Origin: Aminipila sp032051575
Lineage (GTDB): Bacteria; Bacillota; Clostridia; Peptostreptococcales; Anaerovoracaceae
Length of the DNA: 64,000 nucleotides
Direction: 5' to 3'
NCBI RefSeq assembly: GCF_032051575.1
Contig: NZ_DAMBYD010000002.1
Coordinates: forward strand, 186,001 to 250,000
Shown here in pieces: positions 1 to 8,718 of the stretch (positions within the stretch are counted from its first letter, which is position 1; every line of letters begins with the position of its first letter). The position numbers and the translations under genes were made by a program. The notes beneath the pieces are model-generated. The model had not been told where the DNA came from. It searched no databases and saw only the letters and a list, made by a program, of their open reading frames with translations.

Positions 1-483
1 AGCGTATGTACCAACATGCTGGAACTACTGCTGGATGCCACACCGGAAGAAGAGCGAAAAGTTTTAACAGAGCTATTGGCAAAGGGTGATAGAAATACAA
101 TAAATCAAATCATGTACAGTCTGATGGAAAGAGAACCTTTAATCGATTGGGGTATGCATCACGGCTTTTATAACATGGGGGTAGATAACCCTTATGACTA
201 TATGCTGGCGGCAAACAGATATGAGTATAAGGATGTTGCCTACAAAATCACTCAGGATTTCTTATTGCTGGGTGCCGAAAAGGACCACTTAATACGGATA
301 GAAAAGTATAAAGACGTTATTGACAGCCTTATAAATGTAAAATCGTTAACATACAGAATGTTTACAGCTAAAGAGAATGCTGCGAGCCACTGCAATACGG
401 GAAATCCAAAGCTAGTCCTAGATACAATAATTTCTTGGATTAAAATGATAAAAAACCATCAAGAGTTTTATGGAGAAAAGTGA
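1..483 (+). CDS. Alpha/beta-hydrolase family protein, C-terminal part (5' end outside window)
   Basis: The reading frame is open from base 1 and ends at TGA 481-483, so only about 160 C-terminal residues are present. The segment around LLLGAEKDHLI resembles the strand carrying the catalytic acid and histidine of alpha/beta hydrolases. The end (ENAASHCNTGNPKLVLDTII) resembles the last helix of dipeptidase- or acetylxylan-esterase-like hydrolases, with a candidate catalytic His in ASHC. The nucleophile elbow lies upstream and cannot be seen. The stop codon directly abuts the next ATG, so the two genes are probably co-translated. Family assignment rests on pattern memory only. Confidence 0.6.
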   Translation, partial: SVCTNMLELLLDATPEEERKVLTELLAKGDRNTINQIMYSLMEREPLIDWGMHHGFYNMGVDNPYDYMLAANRYEYKDVAYKITQDFLLLGAEKDHLIRIEKYKDVIDSLINVKSLTYRMFTAKENAASHCNTGNPKLVLDTIISWIKMIKNHQEFYGEK

Positions 484-1158
484 ATGAAAAAAAGAAAATA
501 CTTATGTTTAAATGATATTCCAATATTTTCAAGAATAGATAAAAACTCTTTTACTTCAATTTGTCATGCTACAAAGAAGCAACATATGAAAAAAGGAGAA
601 TATTTGTTCAAACAAGGTGATTCGGAAGATAGAGTATATTTTATAAAAGAAGGAAGCTTAAAATTTGTAAGAATCACTGAAAATGGCGAAGAGGTCATTA
701 TTGAAATAGTGGGAGCCGGGGAAGTTATAGGTGAGACTTCCTTGTTTAGAGAAGGTGTATTTTCTCCTGTCTCTGCTATAGTTCTGGAAGAAGCCAATGT
801 CTGCAGTATTGACAGTAAATCGTTTGAAAGGATTATTACAGAAAATCCGGAAATTTCTTTGAAAATAATAAAGAATCTTTCTACTCGACTATATGATACT
901 TGGGAAAAGATTACTGAATTGAATACTCAAACAATTCAAGAAAAAGTAATCAGCTTCTTTATTCAATTGGCCCAAGAGCAAGGAGAACTCTGCACAGAGG
1001 GTACATTAATCAAAATCCCTTTGACTCAACAGGAAATCGCTTCTGCTGTGGGAGCCTCCAGGGTTAGGGTTGCTCAAACTTTACAGGATCTTATTAAGAG
1101 TAATTATATTTGTAGGAAGAGGAAACATTATATATTAAAGAAAAAATGTATTTATTAA
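484..1158 (+). CDS. Crp/Fnr-family transcriptional regulator
   Basis: A 224-residue protein of standard Crp/Fnr length. Residues about 10-125 form the cyclic-nucleotide-binding-type beta-roll (KGEYLFKQGDSEDRVYFIKE, then GEVIGETSLFREG). Residues about 150-220 form the winged helix, with recognition helix region QQEIASAVGASRVRVAQTL. The N-terminal cysteines (C8, C27) do not make the four-Cys set of an FNR [4Fe-4S] cluster, so the signal is unlikely to be sensed that way. The ATG follows the upstream TGA without a gap, and GGAGAA at 472-477 serves as its ribosome binding site. Targets cannot be told from the window; the nitroreductase downstream is a candidate. Confidence 0.9.
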   Translation: MKKRKYLCLNDIPIFSRIDKNSFTSICHATKKQHMKKGEYLFKQGDSEDRVYFIKEGSLKFVRITENGEEVIIEIVGAGEVIGETSLFREGVFSPVSAIVLEEANVCSIDSKSFERIITENPEISLKIIKNLSTRLYDTWEKITELNTQTIQEKVISFFIQLAQEQGELCTEGTLIKIPLTQQEIASAVGASRVRVAQTLQDLIKSNYICRKRKHYILKKKCIY

Positions 1159-1180
1159 AATGTAAAATATTTAACAGAAT

Positions 1181-1227
1181 AAAACTCCTTTCAGCATTAT
1201 AATTAAAAAAAATGTTAAAGGAGTTTT
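1181..1227 (+). promoter_or_regulatory. Inverted repeat that sequesters the nitroreductase ribosome binding site
   Basis: Arms 1181-1191 (AAAACTCCTTT) and 1217-1227 (AAAGGAGTTTT) are perfect 11-bp complements. The 3' arm contains AAAGGAG, the Shine-Dalgarno sequence for the ATG at 1233. The hairpin would therefore hide the ribosome binding site. It could also weakly terminate the crp/fnr transcript, since the 3' arm ends in TTTT. Confidence 0.55.
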
Positions 1228-1232
1228 AAATT

Positions 1233-1799
1233 ATGAATGAAACATTAAAGGCTATCAGCAACCGAAGAAGTACAAGGTCATATAAAGAAGAACAAATACG
1301 CGATACGGAATTAAACGACATATTAGAGGCTGCTATTGCAGCACCTAATGCAGTTGGTATACCAAAATGGCATTTAACGGTGGTACAGGATAAAGATTTG
1401 TTAGACAGGATAGTTGAAGACGTTATTGAAGCAATAAAAAAATCAAATAATAAATTTTTGATTGATGTAGTAAGTATACCAAATCATCATTCATTTCATC
1501 ATGCCCCCACTGTAATTTTTGTTTCAGGTGATAACAATTCGCCTTATTGCCAATATGATTGTTGTGCAGCAACAGAAAATATATTAATAGCGGCGGAGTC
1601 GTTAAATATTGGTTCATGTTGGATTGGTACATTTCTCTCACTTTTTGCTTCAGAAAAAGGTGAGGAATATAAAAAAGAGTTGGGTATACCGGAAGGTTAT
1701 AACCTAATAAGTGCAGTTACGCTTGGATATAAGGAAACCGAGAACGCAGTTGTGCCGTCTAGAAAAAAAGATGTTATTAATTTTATAAGGAGAAGATGA
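1233..1799 (+). CDS. Nitroreductase-family FMN-dependent oxidoreductase
   Basis: A 188-residue protein with the nitroreductase N-terminal signature SNRRSTRSYKEEQ, which binds FMN phosphate, and a following AAIAAPNAVG segment. The middle QYDCCAATENILIAAESLNI corresponds to the dimer-forming helix, and GSCWIG and VTLGYKE are typical C-terminal FMN contacts. Such enzymes reduce nitroaromatics, quinones or other electron acceptors with NAD(P)H in the cytosol. The ribosome binding site lies inside a hairpin arm. Two hairpin terminators follow. The substrate cannot be predicted. Confidence 0.88.
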   Translation: MNETLKAISNRRSTRSYKEEQIRDTELNDILEAAIAAPNAVGIPKWHLTVVQDKDLLDRIVEDVIEAIKKSNNKFLIDVVSIPNHHSFHHAPTVIFVSGDNNSPYCQYDCCAATENILIAAESLNIGSCWIGTFLSLFASEKGEEYKKELGIPEGYNLISAVTLGYKETENAVVPSRKKDVINFIRRR

Positions 1800-1819
1800 T
1801 TTTGGCTCATAATAGATGA

Positions 1820-1876
1820 AAAAACAGAACTCTGTTTTTGAGCACTTGGAGGCAGAAAAACTCTGCCTCCATTTTT
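1820..1876 (+). terminator. Two tandem rho-independent terminators
   Basis: Hairpin 1 pairs AAAAACAGA (1820-1828) with TCTGTTTTT (1831-1839). Hairpin 2 pairs GGAGGCAGA (1848-1856) with TCTGCCTCC (1862-1870), followed by ATTTTT. They separate the nitroreductase from the two-component module. Confidence 0.85.
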
Positions 1877-1958
1877 GCATGCCCCAGCTTGTATATTTCC
1901 GTCAAAAGAAATACAATAGAAATATAGGAGCAGTAAAGTAAAGGATGGTGAAAAATAG

Positions 1959-2645
1959 ATGAAACGGGTATTTATGGTTGAGGACGATAAGGCAATCGCC
2001 AAAAACCTTGTGCTTTTGCTCCAATCGGAGGGATTTACAGTTACACACGCACCTACGCGGGAGGAAGCTCTTGCCGCCCTTGCCGGGAATAAATTTGACT
2101 TGGCGCTTGTTGATATTTCTTTGCCTGACGGAAATGGTTTTACAGTCTGCACAGAAATTAAAGAAACGCAAGATATTCCCGTTATCTTTCTGACGGCTTG
2201 CGGCGATGAGGCGAGTGTTGTGACGGGGCTGAACATGGGTGCAGACGACTATATAACCAAGCCTTTTCGTCCGCGTGAATTAATTGCGCGAGTCAAAACT
2301 GCTCTGCGAAAAAGCGGGCGTTCCGGGTCGGACTTTGAAATTCGTGGGCTTCATGTGGATACGGGAAGCGGTGTTGTGAAAAAAGATGGCAATGAGGTTT
2401 TTCTTTCAGCCTTAGAATACCGCTTGCTGCTGGTGTTTATTAGTAACCCTAAAAGTATTATCACCAGGGGCAGGCTGCTTGACGAATTGTGGGATGCGGC
2501 TGGGGAGTTTGTCAATGACAATACATTGACTGTGTACATCAAACGCTTGAGGGAGAAGATAGAGAACAATCCAGCGATTCCACAAATCATTCTAACCGTT
2601 CGCGGGACGGGGTATAGATTGGGGGGCGAGTATGCTTCGGAATAG
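1959..2645 (+). CDS. OmpR/PhoB-family response regulator of an ABC-transporter-linked two-component system
   Basis: A 228-residue protein with a receiver domain (acidic pair in MVEDDKAIAK, phospho-acceptor Asp in LALVDISLPDGNGF, conserved Thr/Lys in IFLTAC and ITKPF) and a C-terminal winged helix (residues about 130-225; DNTLTVYIKRLREKIE). It starts a four-gene unit: regulator, kinase, ABC ATPase, FtsX permease. The kinase start overlaps its 3' end by 14 bases, indicating coupling. It likely activates the ATPase-permease pair in response to a cell-envelope stress or peptide. The gene is clearly richer in G+C than its neighbours, suggesting acquisition. Confidence 0.93.
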   Translation: MKRVFMVEDDKAIAKNLVLLLQSEGFTVTHAPTREEALAALAGNKFDLALVDISLPDGNGFTVCTEIKETQDIPVIFLTACGDEASVVTGLNMGADDYITKPFRPRELIARVKTALRKSGRSGSDFEIRGLHVDTGSGVVKKDGNEVFLSALEYRLLLVFISNPKSIITRGRLLDELWDAAGEFVNDNTLTVYIKRLREKIENNPAIPQIILTVRGTGYRLGGEYASE

Positions 2646-3621
2646 AGAGTTTCGGCAATTTGCCATTTTGTTCTTCTTAATGGCTTTCGTCACTGTAATA
2701 TTTGGATTTGTGATAAACCTTGCGGCGGGAATTCTTGCCATTGTTTGTGCTGTCGCCTTTGGCACAGCGTTTTTTGGGTTTACCAAAAACCGATACAAAA
2801 GCATAGCAAAGCTTTCAGATCAAATCGACCTTGTACTTCATAATGCTAACCGTATGGAGATTGACGAATTGGACGAGGGCGAACTTTCCATTCTGCACAG
2901 TGAAATAACAAAAATGACGCTACGTATTCGGGAGCAAAATGATGCATTGAAAAAAGAAAAACAACATCTTGCCGATTCGCTGGCTGACATCGCTCACCAA
3001 CTTCGAACTCCGCTCACATCTGCCAACCTCATTCTGTCATTGTTAGCGAATAACCCGGATGAAAACCAGCGGAAAGCATTTGTTAGGGAAACAGAGGATC
3101 TGCTCGTGCGGATGGATTGGCTGATTACTTCTCTATTGAAATTATCCCGCTTAGACGCGGGCATTGTGGTGTTCCAAAGCCAGCAGATAGATGTACGTAA
3201 CTTGATATGCGCCGCGCTTCGCCCATTCTTGATTCCAATGGAGCTGCATGATATTACTATTCAAACAGACGTGCCGGAAGGTGTGATGATTCAGGGGGAT
3301 TCAGGCTGGCTTTCGGAAGCAATTCAAAACATCCTTAAAAATTGTATGGAAAGTACAGGTGATAACGGGAAGATTGAGATTATCTTCGGGGACACCCCTC
3401 TGTTTAGCGAAATTACCATCCACGATAGCGGTGAGGGCTTTGAAAAAGAAGATTTACCCTGTTTGTTCGAAAGGTTTTATCGTGGCAAAAGTTCCAACGC
3501 TACCGGATATGGGATTGGATTGGCTCTTTGCAAGATGATTATAACGAGGCAGGGTGGGACGATTACCGCAAAAAATCATTCCCAGGGCGGTGCGATATTT
3601 GTCATTCGTTTCCTAAAGTGA
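2632..3621 (+). CDS. Sensor histidine kinase, short N-terminal membrane hairpin type
   Basis: A 329-residue kinase. Two membrane segments at residues about 9-48 are separated by only a few residues, so it lacks a large extracellular sensor domain. This is the layout of kinases that sense through a partner ABC transporter. The H-box is at about 120 (DIAHQLRTPLTSANL), the N-box is IQNILKNCMES, and the G-boxes are IHDSGEGF and GYGIGLALCKMI. The transporter pair follows after 82 bases. Its signal is probably delivered by the permease; this last point is inference from the gene order. Confidence 0.92.
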   Translation: MLRNREFRQFAILFFLMAFVTVIFGFVINLAAGILAIVCAVAFGTAFFGFTKNRYKSIAKLSDQIDLVLHNANRMEIDELDEGELSILHSEITKMTLRIREQNDALKKEKQHLADSLADIAHQLRTPLTSANLILSLLANNPDENQRKAFVRETEDLLVRMDWLITSLLKLSRLDAGIVVFQSQQIDVRNLICAALRPFLIPMELHDITIQTDVPEGVMIQGDSGWLSEAIQNILKNCMESTGDNGKIEIIFGDTPLFSEITIHDSGEGFEKEDLPCLFERFYRGKSSNATGYGIGLALCKMIITRQGGTITAKNHSQGGAIFVIRFLK

Positions 3622-3629
3622 CGAATCTC

Positions 3630-3672
3630 TCACCTGAAAGTCACCGAGATGTAAGTTGCAAGTTCTATTATA
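3630..3672 (+). promoter_or_regulatory. Candidate response-regulator site and promoter before the ABC genes
   Basis: TCACC occurs at 3630-3634 and again at 3641-3645, an 11-base repeat spacing typical of tandem OmpR-type binding. A -10-like TTATAT follows at about 3667, while no good -35 is present, as expected for an activated promoter. No footprint evidence exists. Confidence 0.3.
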
Positions 3673-3703
3673 TGGGTAAACCATGAGAAAGGAGACTCAC
3701 ATA

Positions 3704-4387
3704 ATGGAGTTTTTAAAAATTGAAAATTTATGCAAAACCTACGGTAAGGACGAAAATCAAGTTGTCGCTCTTGACCATGTTTCGCTAACCATCGAAAAAG
3801 GAGAGTTCACTGCAATCATCGGTTCCTCCGGATCGGGGAAATCCACATTGCTTCATAGTATCGGGGGCGTGGATGTGCCGACAAGTGGAAAGGTGTATTT
3901 GGAGGGGCAGGATGTATATGCCCAAAACAACGAAAAACTCGCCATTTTTCGAAGGCGGCAGGTGGGACTGATTTACCAGTTTCATAACCTCATTCCCACT
4001 CTGAATGTGCTGGAAAACATCACTCTGCCTATCCTGATGGACAAGCGTAAGGTCAACGAAGAGCGGCTAAATGACCTGCTTGAAATGATTGGATTAAAAG
4101 ACCGAAAAACGCATTTACCCAATCAGCTTTCGGGCGGTCAGCAACAACGTGTTTCCATTGCACGCGCTTTGATGAACGCCCCGGCGGTCATGCTGGCTGA
4201 CGAACCCACAGGCAGCTTGGACAGCCGAAATGGACATGAAATCATCAAACTGCTGAAAGAAAGCAATAAAAAATATGGGCAGACCCTGATTCTTGTCACC
4301 CATGACGAAAATATAGCCTTGCAGGCAGACCGCATTATCGGCATATCAGATGGCAAAGTAGCCAGAGATGAGAGGGTACGGTCATGA
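3704..4387 (+). CDS. ABC transporter ATP-binding protein (MacB/LolD/BceA type)
   Basis: A 227-residue ATPase with Walker A GSSGSGKST, Q-loop YQFHNLIPTL, signature LSGGQQQR, Walker B VMLADEPTG and the switch His in LVTHD. An in-frame ATG exists at 3683, but ATG 3704 has GAAAGGAG at a proper distance and gives the usual N-terminus (MEFLKIENLCKTYG), so I use it. The permease gene overlaps by four bases (ATGA). The pair probably removes or senses antimicrobial peptides, or works mechanically on envelope substrates; the family does not fix the substrate. Confidence 0.93.
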   Translation: MEFLKIENLCKTYGKDENQVVALDHVSLTIEKGEFTAIIGSSGSGKSTLLHSIGGVDVPTSGKVYLEGQDVYAQNNEKLAIFRRRQVGLIYQFHNLIPTLNVLENITLPILMDKRKVNEERLNDLLEMIGLKDRKTHLPNQLSGGQQQRVSIARALMNAPAVMLADEPTGSLDSRNGHEIIKLLKESNKKYGQTLILVTHDENIALQADRIIGISDGKVARDERVRS

Positions 4388-6924
4388 ATATTTTTAATAA
4401 ATTCACTCTGCAAAGCTTGAAAAAAAGCCGCACTAGAACAATTGTAACGGTGATTGGAGTGGTTTTGTCTGCTGCCATGATTACGTCAGTCGCTACTTTT
4501 TCCGTATCCCTGCAAAGCTATTTGATAAACGGTGCTGCTGCAAAATATGGTGATTGGCATATTGAAATTCCAGACGCAGATTCCTCCTTTGTGCAGGAAC
4601 AGGCAGAGGACAGCAGGGTAGCAGAGTCTGTAGATCTACAGAACATCGGCTATGCCACACTGGAAGGCGGACAAAATCCAGACAAGCCATATCTTTTTAT
4701 TACTGGATGGAACCAGGAAGCCCTAAATACTCTGCCGATTAAACTGCTTTCAGGCAGACTGCCGGAGAGCAGCAGCGAGGTGGTGATACCAGCTCATATT
4801 GCGGCAAACGGGGGTGTGAAGATTTCGGTGGGCGACACACTCACCCTGGCGGTCAGTAACCGCATGTGCGGCGGTCAGAAGCTCAGCCAGCACGACCCGT
4901 ATCGTGCTGGAGAAGAAACGCTTGTACCCATGACAGAGAAAACATATACGGTTGTCGGCATCTGTGGACGACCGGCAATCGAGGAGTATGCTGCTCCTGG
5001 ATACACTTTAATCACAACAGAGGATACAGCAGCAGCGGACAGTCTTAGTGTATTCATTACGCTGAAGAACCCATATCAAGTTCATTCTTATGCAGACAGC
5101 ATACCAGACAATAAGAGTTACGTTTTGAATGATGATGTACTGCGTTTTATGGGACTTTCTGGGGAAAAGATGATTACAGTTCTCTTGTACTCCATTGGGG
5201 GCATTTTGATTGCCCTGGTTATGCTTGGCTCGGTATTTCTGATTTATAATTCATTCAACATATCACTGAATCAACGCACACATCAGTTTGGGATTCTTAT
5301 GTCGGTAGGTGCCACAGAAAAACAACTGCGTAATTCTGTGTTGTTTGAGGGGTTTTGCATCGGTACAATCGGCATTCCCATCGGTATTTTGGTAGGGATA
5401 CCAAGCATTAAAATTCTTCTTACTCTTGTGGCAAAGAATTTCGCAAATGCCATGTATGACAATGTACCGTTGACGCTGGTGGTGTCTGCTCCTGCGCTTG
5501 TTGCTGCGGTGGTTATCAGTATGATCACCATTCTGATTTCAGCCTATATTCCAGCAAAGAAGGCTGCCAGCATGCCCGTGATGGAATGTATCCGCCAGAC
5601 AAACGAGGTCAAGGTGGAAGCCAAAGCCATAAGAACCTCAAAGCTCACGAAACGTTTTTATGGTTTAGAGGAAACACTTGCGTTAAAAAGCTTTAAGAGA
5701 AACAGACGGCGTTATCGCAGTATTATCCTGTCACTTACACTAAGTGTCGTATTGTTTGTGTCGGCAAGCTCTTTCGGAACCTATCTAAATCAGATTGCAG
5801 AGAATTCATCTGTGGTAAGTGAAGATTATGACATCTGTTTCGATACGCGAGACATGGAGGAAAGTGAGCTATTGCAGCTTTATGATGAGATGAAAAACGT
5901 CGTCGGCGTTACTAAAAGCTCTTATCAGGCACTTTCCACTTATTCCTGCGTACTCAATACAAGGGATTTATCAAGTCATTTTTTAAATGAGTACGGCCAG
6001 CCCATTGGCTATGATGGGGCAAGTGAAACAGTGGATGTGCAGCTCGATATTCAGTTTGTTGAAAACAGCGTTTATCAGAACCTGCTTGAAGGCCTGGGCA
6101 TGTCCGCAGAGGAATACACGGGGCAGGATAAAAAAATGATTATGGCAGGAATATTGCCTAATCGTTGGTATACGCAGGAAAAACCTATGGAATTTACGCT
6201 CCGCTCTAAGACCGGGGATGAGACGAAAACAATCTGTGCAACCTTTGTAAAAGACTACCCAGATTTGCTACCCTCGGAACCAGGTGAGTGGCCTGGATAC
6301 ACTCTTATGGTGATAGCCCCTTACGAGGTAAAGACGCAGTATGACGCACTCGGTTCGACTGTAAAGCCTACAAAGCTAGGTATGACCTTCCAGTCAGAAA
6401 ATCCCGGTCAGTCTACAGCTGCGATGCAGACGATGATTGATGGGTCCGGCATTAACGCCAACTATAATCTGTACAATGTCTATGGGATACTGGAGCAAAA
6501 CCGTAATATCACATTCATTGTCAATCTGTTCTCAGTTGTTTTTATTACGATGATTTCTCTGATTGCGGTTGCAAACGTCTTTAATACGATTTCCACCAAT
6601 ATCAAGCTACGCAGACGGGAATTTGCTATGCTTCGTTCTATAGGCATGTCCGACCGTGATTTCAATAAGATGATGCGTTTTGAATGCACTCTTTATGGAG
6701 CGCGGACGATGCTCTGGGGTTTGCCCATTTCAGGAGTCCTTTCCTGTCTGATTTATAAGGGTATGGTCATCGGCGGTGGAAACGTTGATTTTGCGTTCCC
6801 GTGGGGCAGTATGGCAATCAGCGTGTTTGGTGTACTTTTTATTGTATTTATTACAATGCTGTATGCCATTAGCAAGATAAAAAAAGAAAATATCATTGAC
6901 GCGCTTCGGGATGATATGACTTGA
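4384..6924 (+). CDS. ABC transporter permease with two FtsX domains
   Basis: An 846-residue membrane protein. One N-terminal membrane segment (residues about 18-40) is followed by a large extracellular part and three membrane segments (about 265-395, with the FtsX motif FGILMSVGATEKQLRNSVLFE). A second copy of this layout starts with RYRSIILSLTLSVVLF and ends with a second FtsX motif (EFAMLRSIGMSDRDFNKMMRF) and three more segments. It partners with the overlapping ATPase gene. The large extracellular regions are the probable ligand-sensing parts. A similar protein is encoded at 27600-30092, with order reversed relative to its ATPase. Confidence 0.9.
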   Translation: MNIFNKFTLQSLKKSRTRTIVTVIGVVLSAAMITSVATFSVSLQSYLINGAAAKYGDWHIEIPDADSSFVQEQAEDSRVAESVDLQNIGYATLEGGQNPDKPYLFITGWNQEALNTLPIKLLSGRLPESSSEVVIPAHIAANGGVKISVGDTLTLAVSNRMCGGQKLSQHDPYRAGEETLVPMTEKTYTVVGICGRPAIEEYAAPGYTLITTEDTAAADSLSVFITLKNPYQVHSYADSIPDNKSYVLNDDVLRFMGLSGEKMITVLLYSIGGILIALVMLGSVFLIYNSFNISLNQRTHQFGILMSVGATEKQLRNSVLFEGFCIGTIGIPIGILVGIPSIKILLTLVAKNFANAMYDNVPLTLVVSAPALVAAVVISMITILISAYIPAKKAASMPVMECIRQTNEVKVEAKAIRTSKLTKRFYGLEETLALKSFKRNRRRYRSIILSLTLSVVLFVSASSFGTYLNQIAENSSVVSEDYDICFDTRDMEESELLQLYDEMKNVVGVTKSSYQALSTYSCVLNTRDLSSHFLNEYGQPIGYDGASETVDVQLDIQFVENSVYQNLLEGLGMSAEEYTGQDKKMIMAGILPNRWYTQEKPMEFTLRSKTGDETKTICATFVKDYPDLLPSEPGEWPGYTLMVIAPYEVKTQYDALGSTVKPTKLGMTFQSENPGQSTAAMQTMIDGSGINANYNLYNVYGILEQNRNITFIVNLFSVVFITMISLIAVANVFNTISTNIKLRRREFAMLRSIGMSDRDFNKMMRFECTLYGARTMLWGLPISGVLSCLIYKGMVIGGGNVDFAFPWGSMAISVFGVLFIVFITMLYAISKIKKENIIDALRDDMT

Positions 6925-6963
6925 TAATGTCCATCAAATAAGTCCATAAGAAAGTATGAAATT

Positions 6964-7018
6964 AAGAGGCTATGTTTTAGGTCAATTTTAATGATTGAGA
7001 GGCATAGCTTCTTTTTTA
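6964..7018 (+). terminator. Rho-independent terminator of the first ABC module
   Basis: AAGAGGCTATG (6964-6974) pairs with CATAGCTTCTT (7003-7013), with one G-T pair. An inner TCAAT/ATTGA stem extends it, and a run of T follows. Confidence 0.85.
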
Positions 7019-7261
7019 TATGTATAAGATACTAGTTGATAAAAATTCTGTCAGAAGGCAGTTGGGTCAGTAAAACCTAAAGCTCAATATATGGCTTCGG
7101 TGCCGGCGTTCAACCGGCTTATGGCTCATTGCACAGATGTAGTAAAAGACAGGGTTATAAGGTCTTTGTTCAAGATATAATAAAATATTAGATTGTGTGA
7201 TATAATCTAAACTACGAAGGCAGAGAATTTTATAAAAATTAAGATTTGAAAGGTGATAGAT
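7019..7261. other. Intergenic stretch with a start-less open frame
   Basis: Between the terminator and the lipoprotein gene, frame 7043-7180 (+) is open for 45 codons without a good start or ribosome binding site. Its conceptual product contains AQYMASVPAFNRLMAHCTDV. It may be the tail of a lost gene, but I do not recognise it. TATAAT-like sequences near 7200 could serve the lipoprotein gene. Confidence 0.3.
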
Positions 7262-7849
7262 ATGAATAAAAGGATATTTCTTATGCTCACGTTCTTATGT
7301 TTAGTTTTAGGATTGTGTGCATGTTCGGCAAAGCAGAACGAAGTGAATCAGAATTCCAATTCAGATTCTTCTTTTGTGACTGACTCCACCGCTGCGGCTT
7401 TGAATGTATCTCTTGAAGAAAATCGAATTATACAAGATGAATCATTTAATGTTGAGCTAAATAATTGGGGGAACGTAAGGTTTATTTCATATGAACCAGA
7501 TAATCACATTAATTTTGAAGATGTTTCGTTTTACTTAATAAAAGATGATAAGGTTATATATTCTTTCCCATATTATTGTGAGAATAACAGTACAGAAAAT
7601 TACGTGGGTCTTTTTGATAGTGTGTCTGCGGTGGAGTTTTGTGACGTGAATAATGATAATATCAAAGATGTAATCGTCATAATTAATTACGTCACAGGTG
7701 CAGGCCCCCAGGGTATGGTTCCACGCCCCAGAGCTAGAATATTCTTAGCTGACAAAAAAGAATTTTATCTAGCAACTGACTTAATTGATGATATAACAAA
7801 CAATATTGAGGAAAAAGATCTTTCAATTGCCGCCATATGTAATTATTAA
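7262..7849 (+). CDS. Hypothetical lipoprotein
   Basis: A 195-residue protein starting at ATG 7262, preceded by GAAAGGTG at a good distance. The N-terminus is a lipoprotein signal (MNKRIFLMLTFLCLVLGLCAC) with lipobox LCAC, so the mature protein is probably anchored outside the membrane. A Ser/Asn-rich linker follows. The segment VEFCDVNNDNIKDVIVIINY looks like an FG-GAP/VCBS-type Asp-rich loop, which often binds calcium. No enzymatic motif is visible and the role is unknown. It stands alone between a terminator and the TetR promoter. Confidence 0.75.
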   Translation: MNKRIFLMLTFLCLVLGLCACSAKQNEVNQNSNSDSSFVTDSTAAALNVSLEENRIIQDESFNVELNNWGNVRFISYEPDNHINFEDVSFYLIKDDKVIYSFPYYCENNSTENYVGLFDSVSAVEFCDVNNDNIKDVIVIINYVTGAGPQGMVPRPRARIFLADKKEFYLATDLIDDITNNIEEKDLSIAAICNY

Positions 7850-7916
7850 AAAAATAAGTAAGGCTAGGTTCAATTTTATATAGGTATACGCGGAATCTGT
7901 GTTTATCTTCTATGAC

Positions 7917-7965
7917 TTGACAGAAAAGCTAAAATGAACGATAATGAATATATTCATTCACTCAT
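7917..7965 (+). promoter_or_regulatory. tetR promoter with operator
   Basis: TTGACA (7917-7922), 17-base spacer, GATAAT (7940-7945). The operator at 7940-7965 has core TGAATA-N4-CATTCA followed by CTCAT. The same core occurs twice in front of the MATE gene. Position over the -10 and start site suggests autorepression. Confidence 0.75.
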
Positions 7966-7991
7966 AAAATGATTTAAACGGAGGGAAAAAT

Positions 7992-8633
7992 ATGGCATTA
8001 TCAACAAATAAATTCTCAGAAACCGAGGCCGAGGGTTCACGCAAAATACGGATATCAAAAGAACCGGATGAACGTCGTCAGGAAATTGTTGAAACAGCAT
8101 TGGAGCTGTTTTCTGAAAAGGGTTATGAAAATACAACCATTCAAGATATCGCTGAACGAATGAATGTATCTCCTGGGTTATGCTACCGATATTTTAAATC
8201 GAAAACAGATATCTTTGCAGCAACTTCAGAATTTTATGCAATACAAGCGGTAGAACAGATGAAAATACCAATATCACAGGATATTCCAGCAGTTGAGAAG
8301 TTGAATCTTGTCATAAACCGTATGTTTGATTTTTCGGTTAGTCATCATGAGTTTGAATCGAGATATAATGAATGCTCAAGTATTAGGGCAATTTTGTTGG
8401 ACGATGTAGCCTATCAATGGATGTCTGTGATGATCCCGATTATAGAACAGGGAATGATAGAAAATACTTTTAGCTGTAAGAATGCTACAAGAACAGCTCA
8501 GTTCTTGATTTCAGGTCTGATACACACGTTCCACGCAGAAATGCCTGAGGAAAATGCGAAGGAATATATGCAATCCTTTTTTGATTTTACACAAGATATG
8601 CTAGTCCGAGTTTTAGGAATCAAGATAGATTAG
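7992..8633 (+). CDS. TetR/AcrR-family transcriptional repressor
   Basis: A 213-residue protein. After an N-terminal extension of about 25 residues, the TetR helix-turn-helix is seen at residues about 29-75 (RQEIVETALELFSEKGYENT, IAERMNVSPGLCYRYFKSK). The C-terminal helical part is the ligand domain. It lies directly upstream of a MATE exporter. Both genes carry copies of the same operator core, so it most likely represses itself and the pump and is relieved by a pump substrate. A terminator separates the two genes, so the pump has its own promoter. Confidence 0.92.
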   Translation: MALSTNKFSETEAEGSRKIRISKEPDERRQEIVETALELFSEKGYENTTIQDIAERMNVSPGLCYRYFKSKTDIFAATSEFYAIQAVEQMKIPISQDIPAVEKLNLVINRMFDFSVSHHEFESRYNECSSIRAILLDDVAYQWMSVMIPIIEQGMIENTFSCKNATRTAQFLISGLIHTFHAEMPEENAKEYMQSFFDFTQDMLVRVLGIKID

Positions 8634-8663
8634 AATATATAATAATATAATATATGTGAAAGA

Positions 8664-8706
8664 AAATGTACATGAAAAATCTTTTAAATATCATGTACAT
8701 TTTTTA
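8664..8706 (+). terminator. Rho-independent terminator after tetR
   Basis: AAATGTACATGA pairs with TCATGTACATTT and is followed by a T-run. Confidence 0.85.
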
Positions 8707-8718
8707 TTATTAACTAAT

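Noticed and set aside
1697..2236. 179-codon open frame on the minus strand
   Set aside because: It is antisense to the nitroreductase end and response regulator, both with clear family motifs. The product has low complexity and no ribosome binding site.
7043..7180. 45-codon open frame as a gene
   Set aside because: No start codon with ribosome binding site and no recognised family; listed only as a possible remnant.
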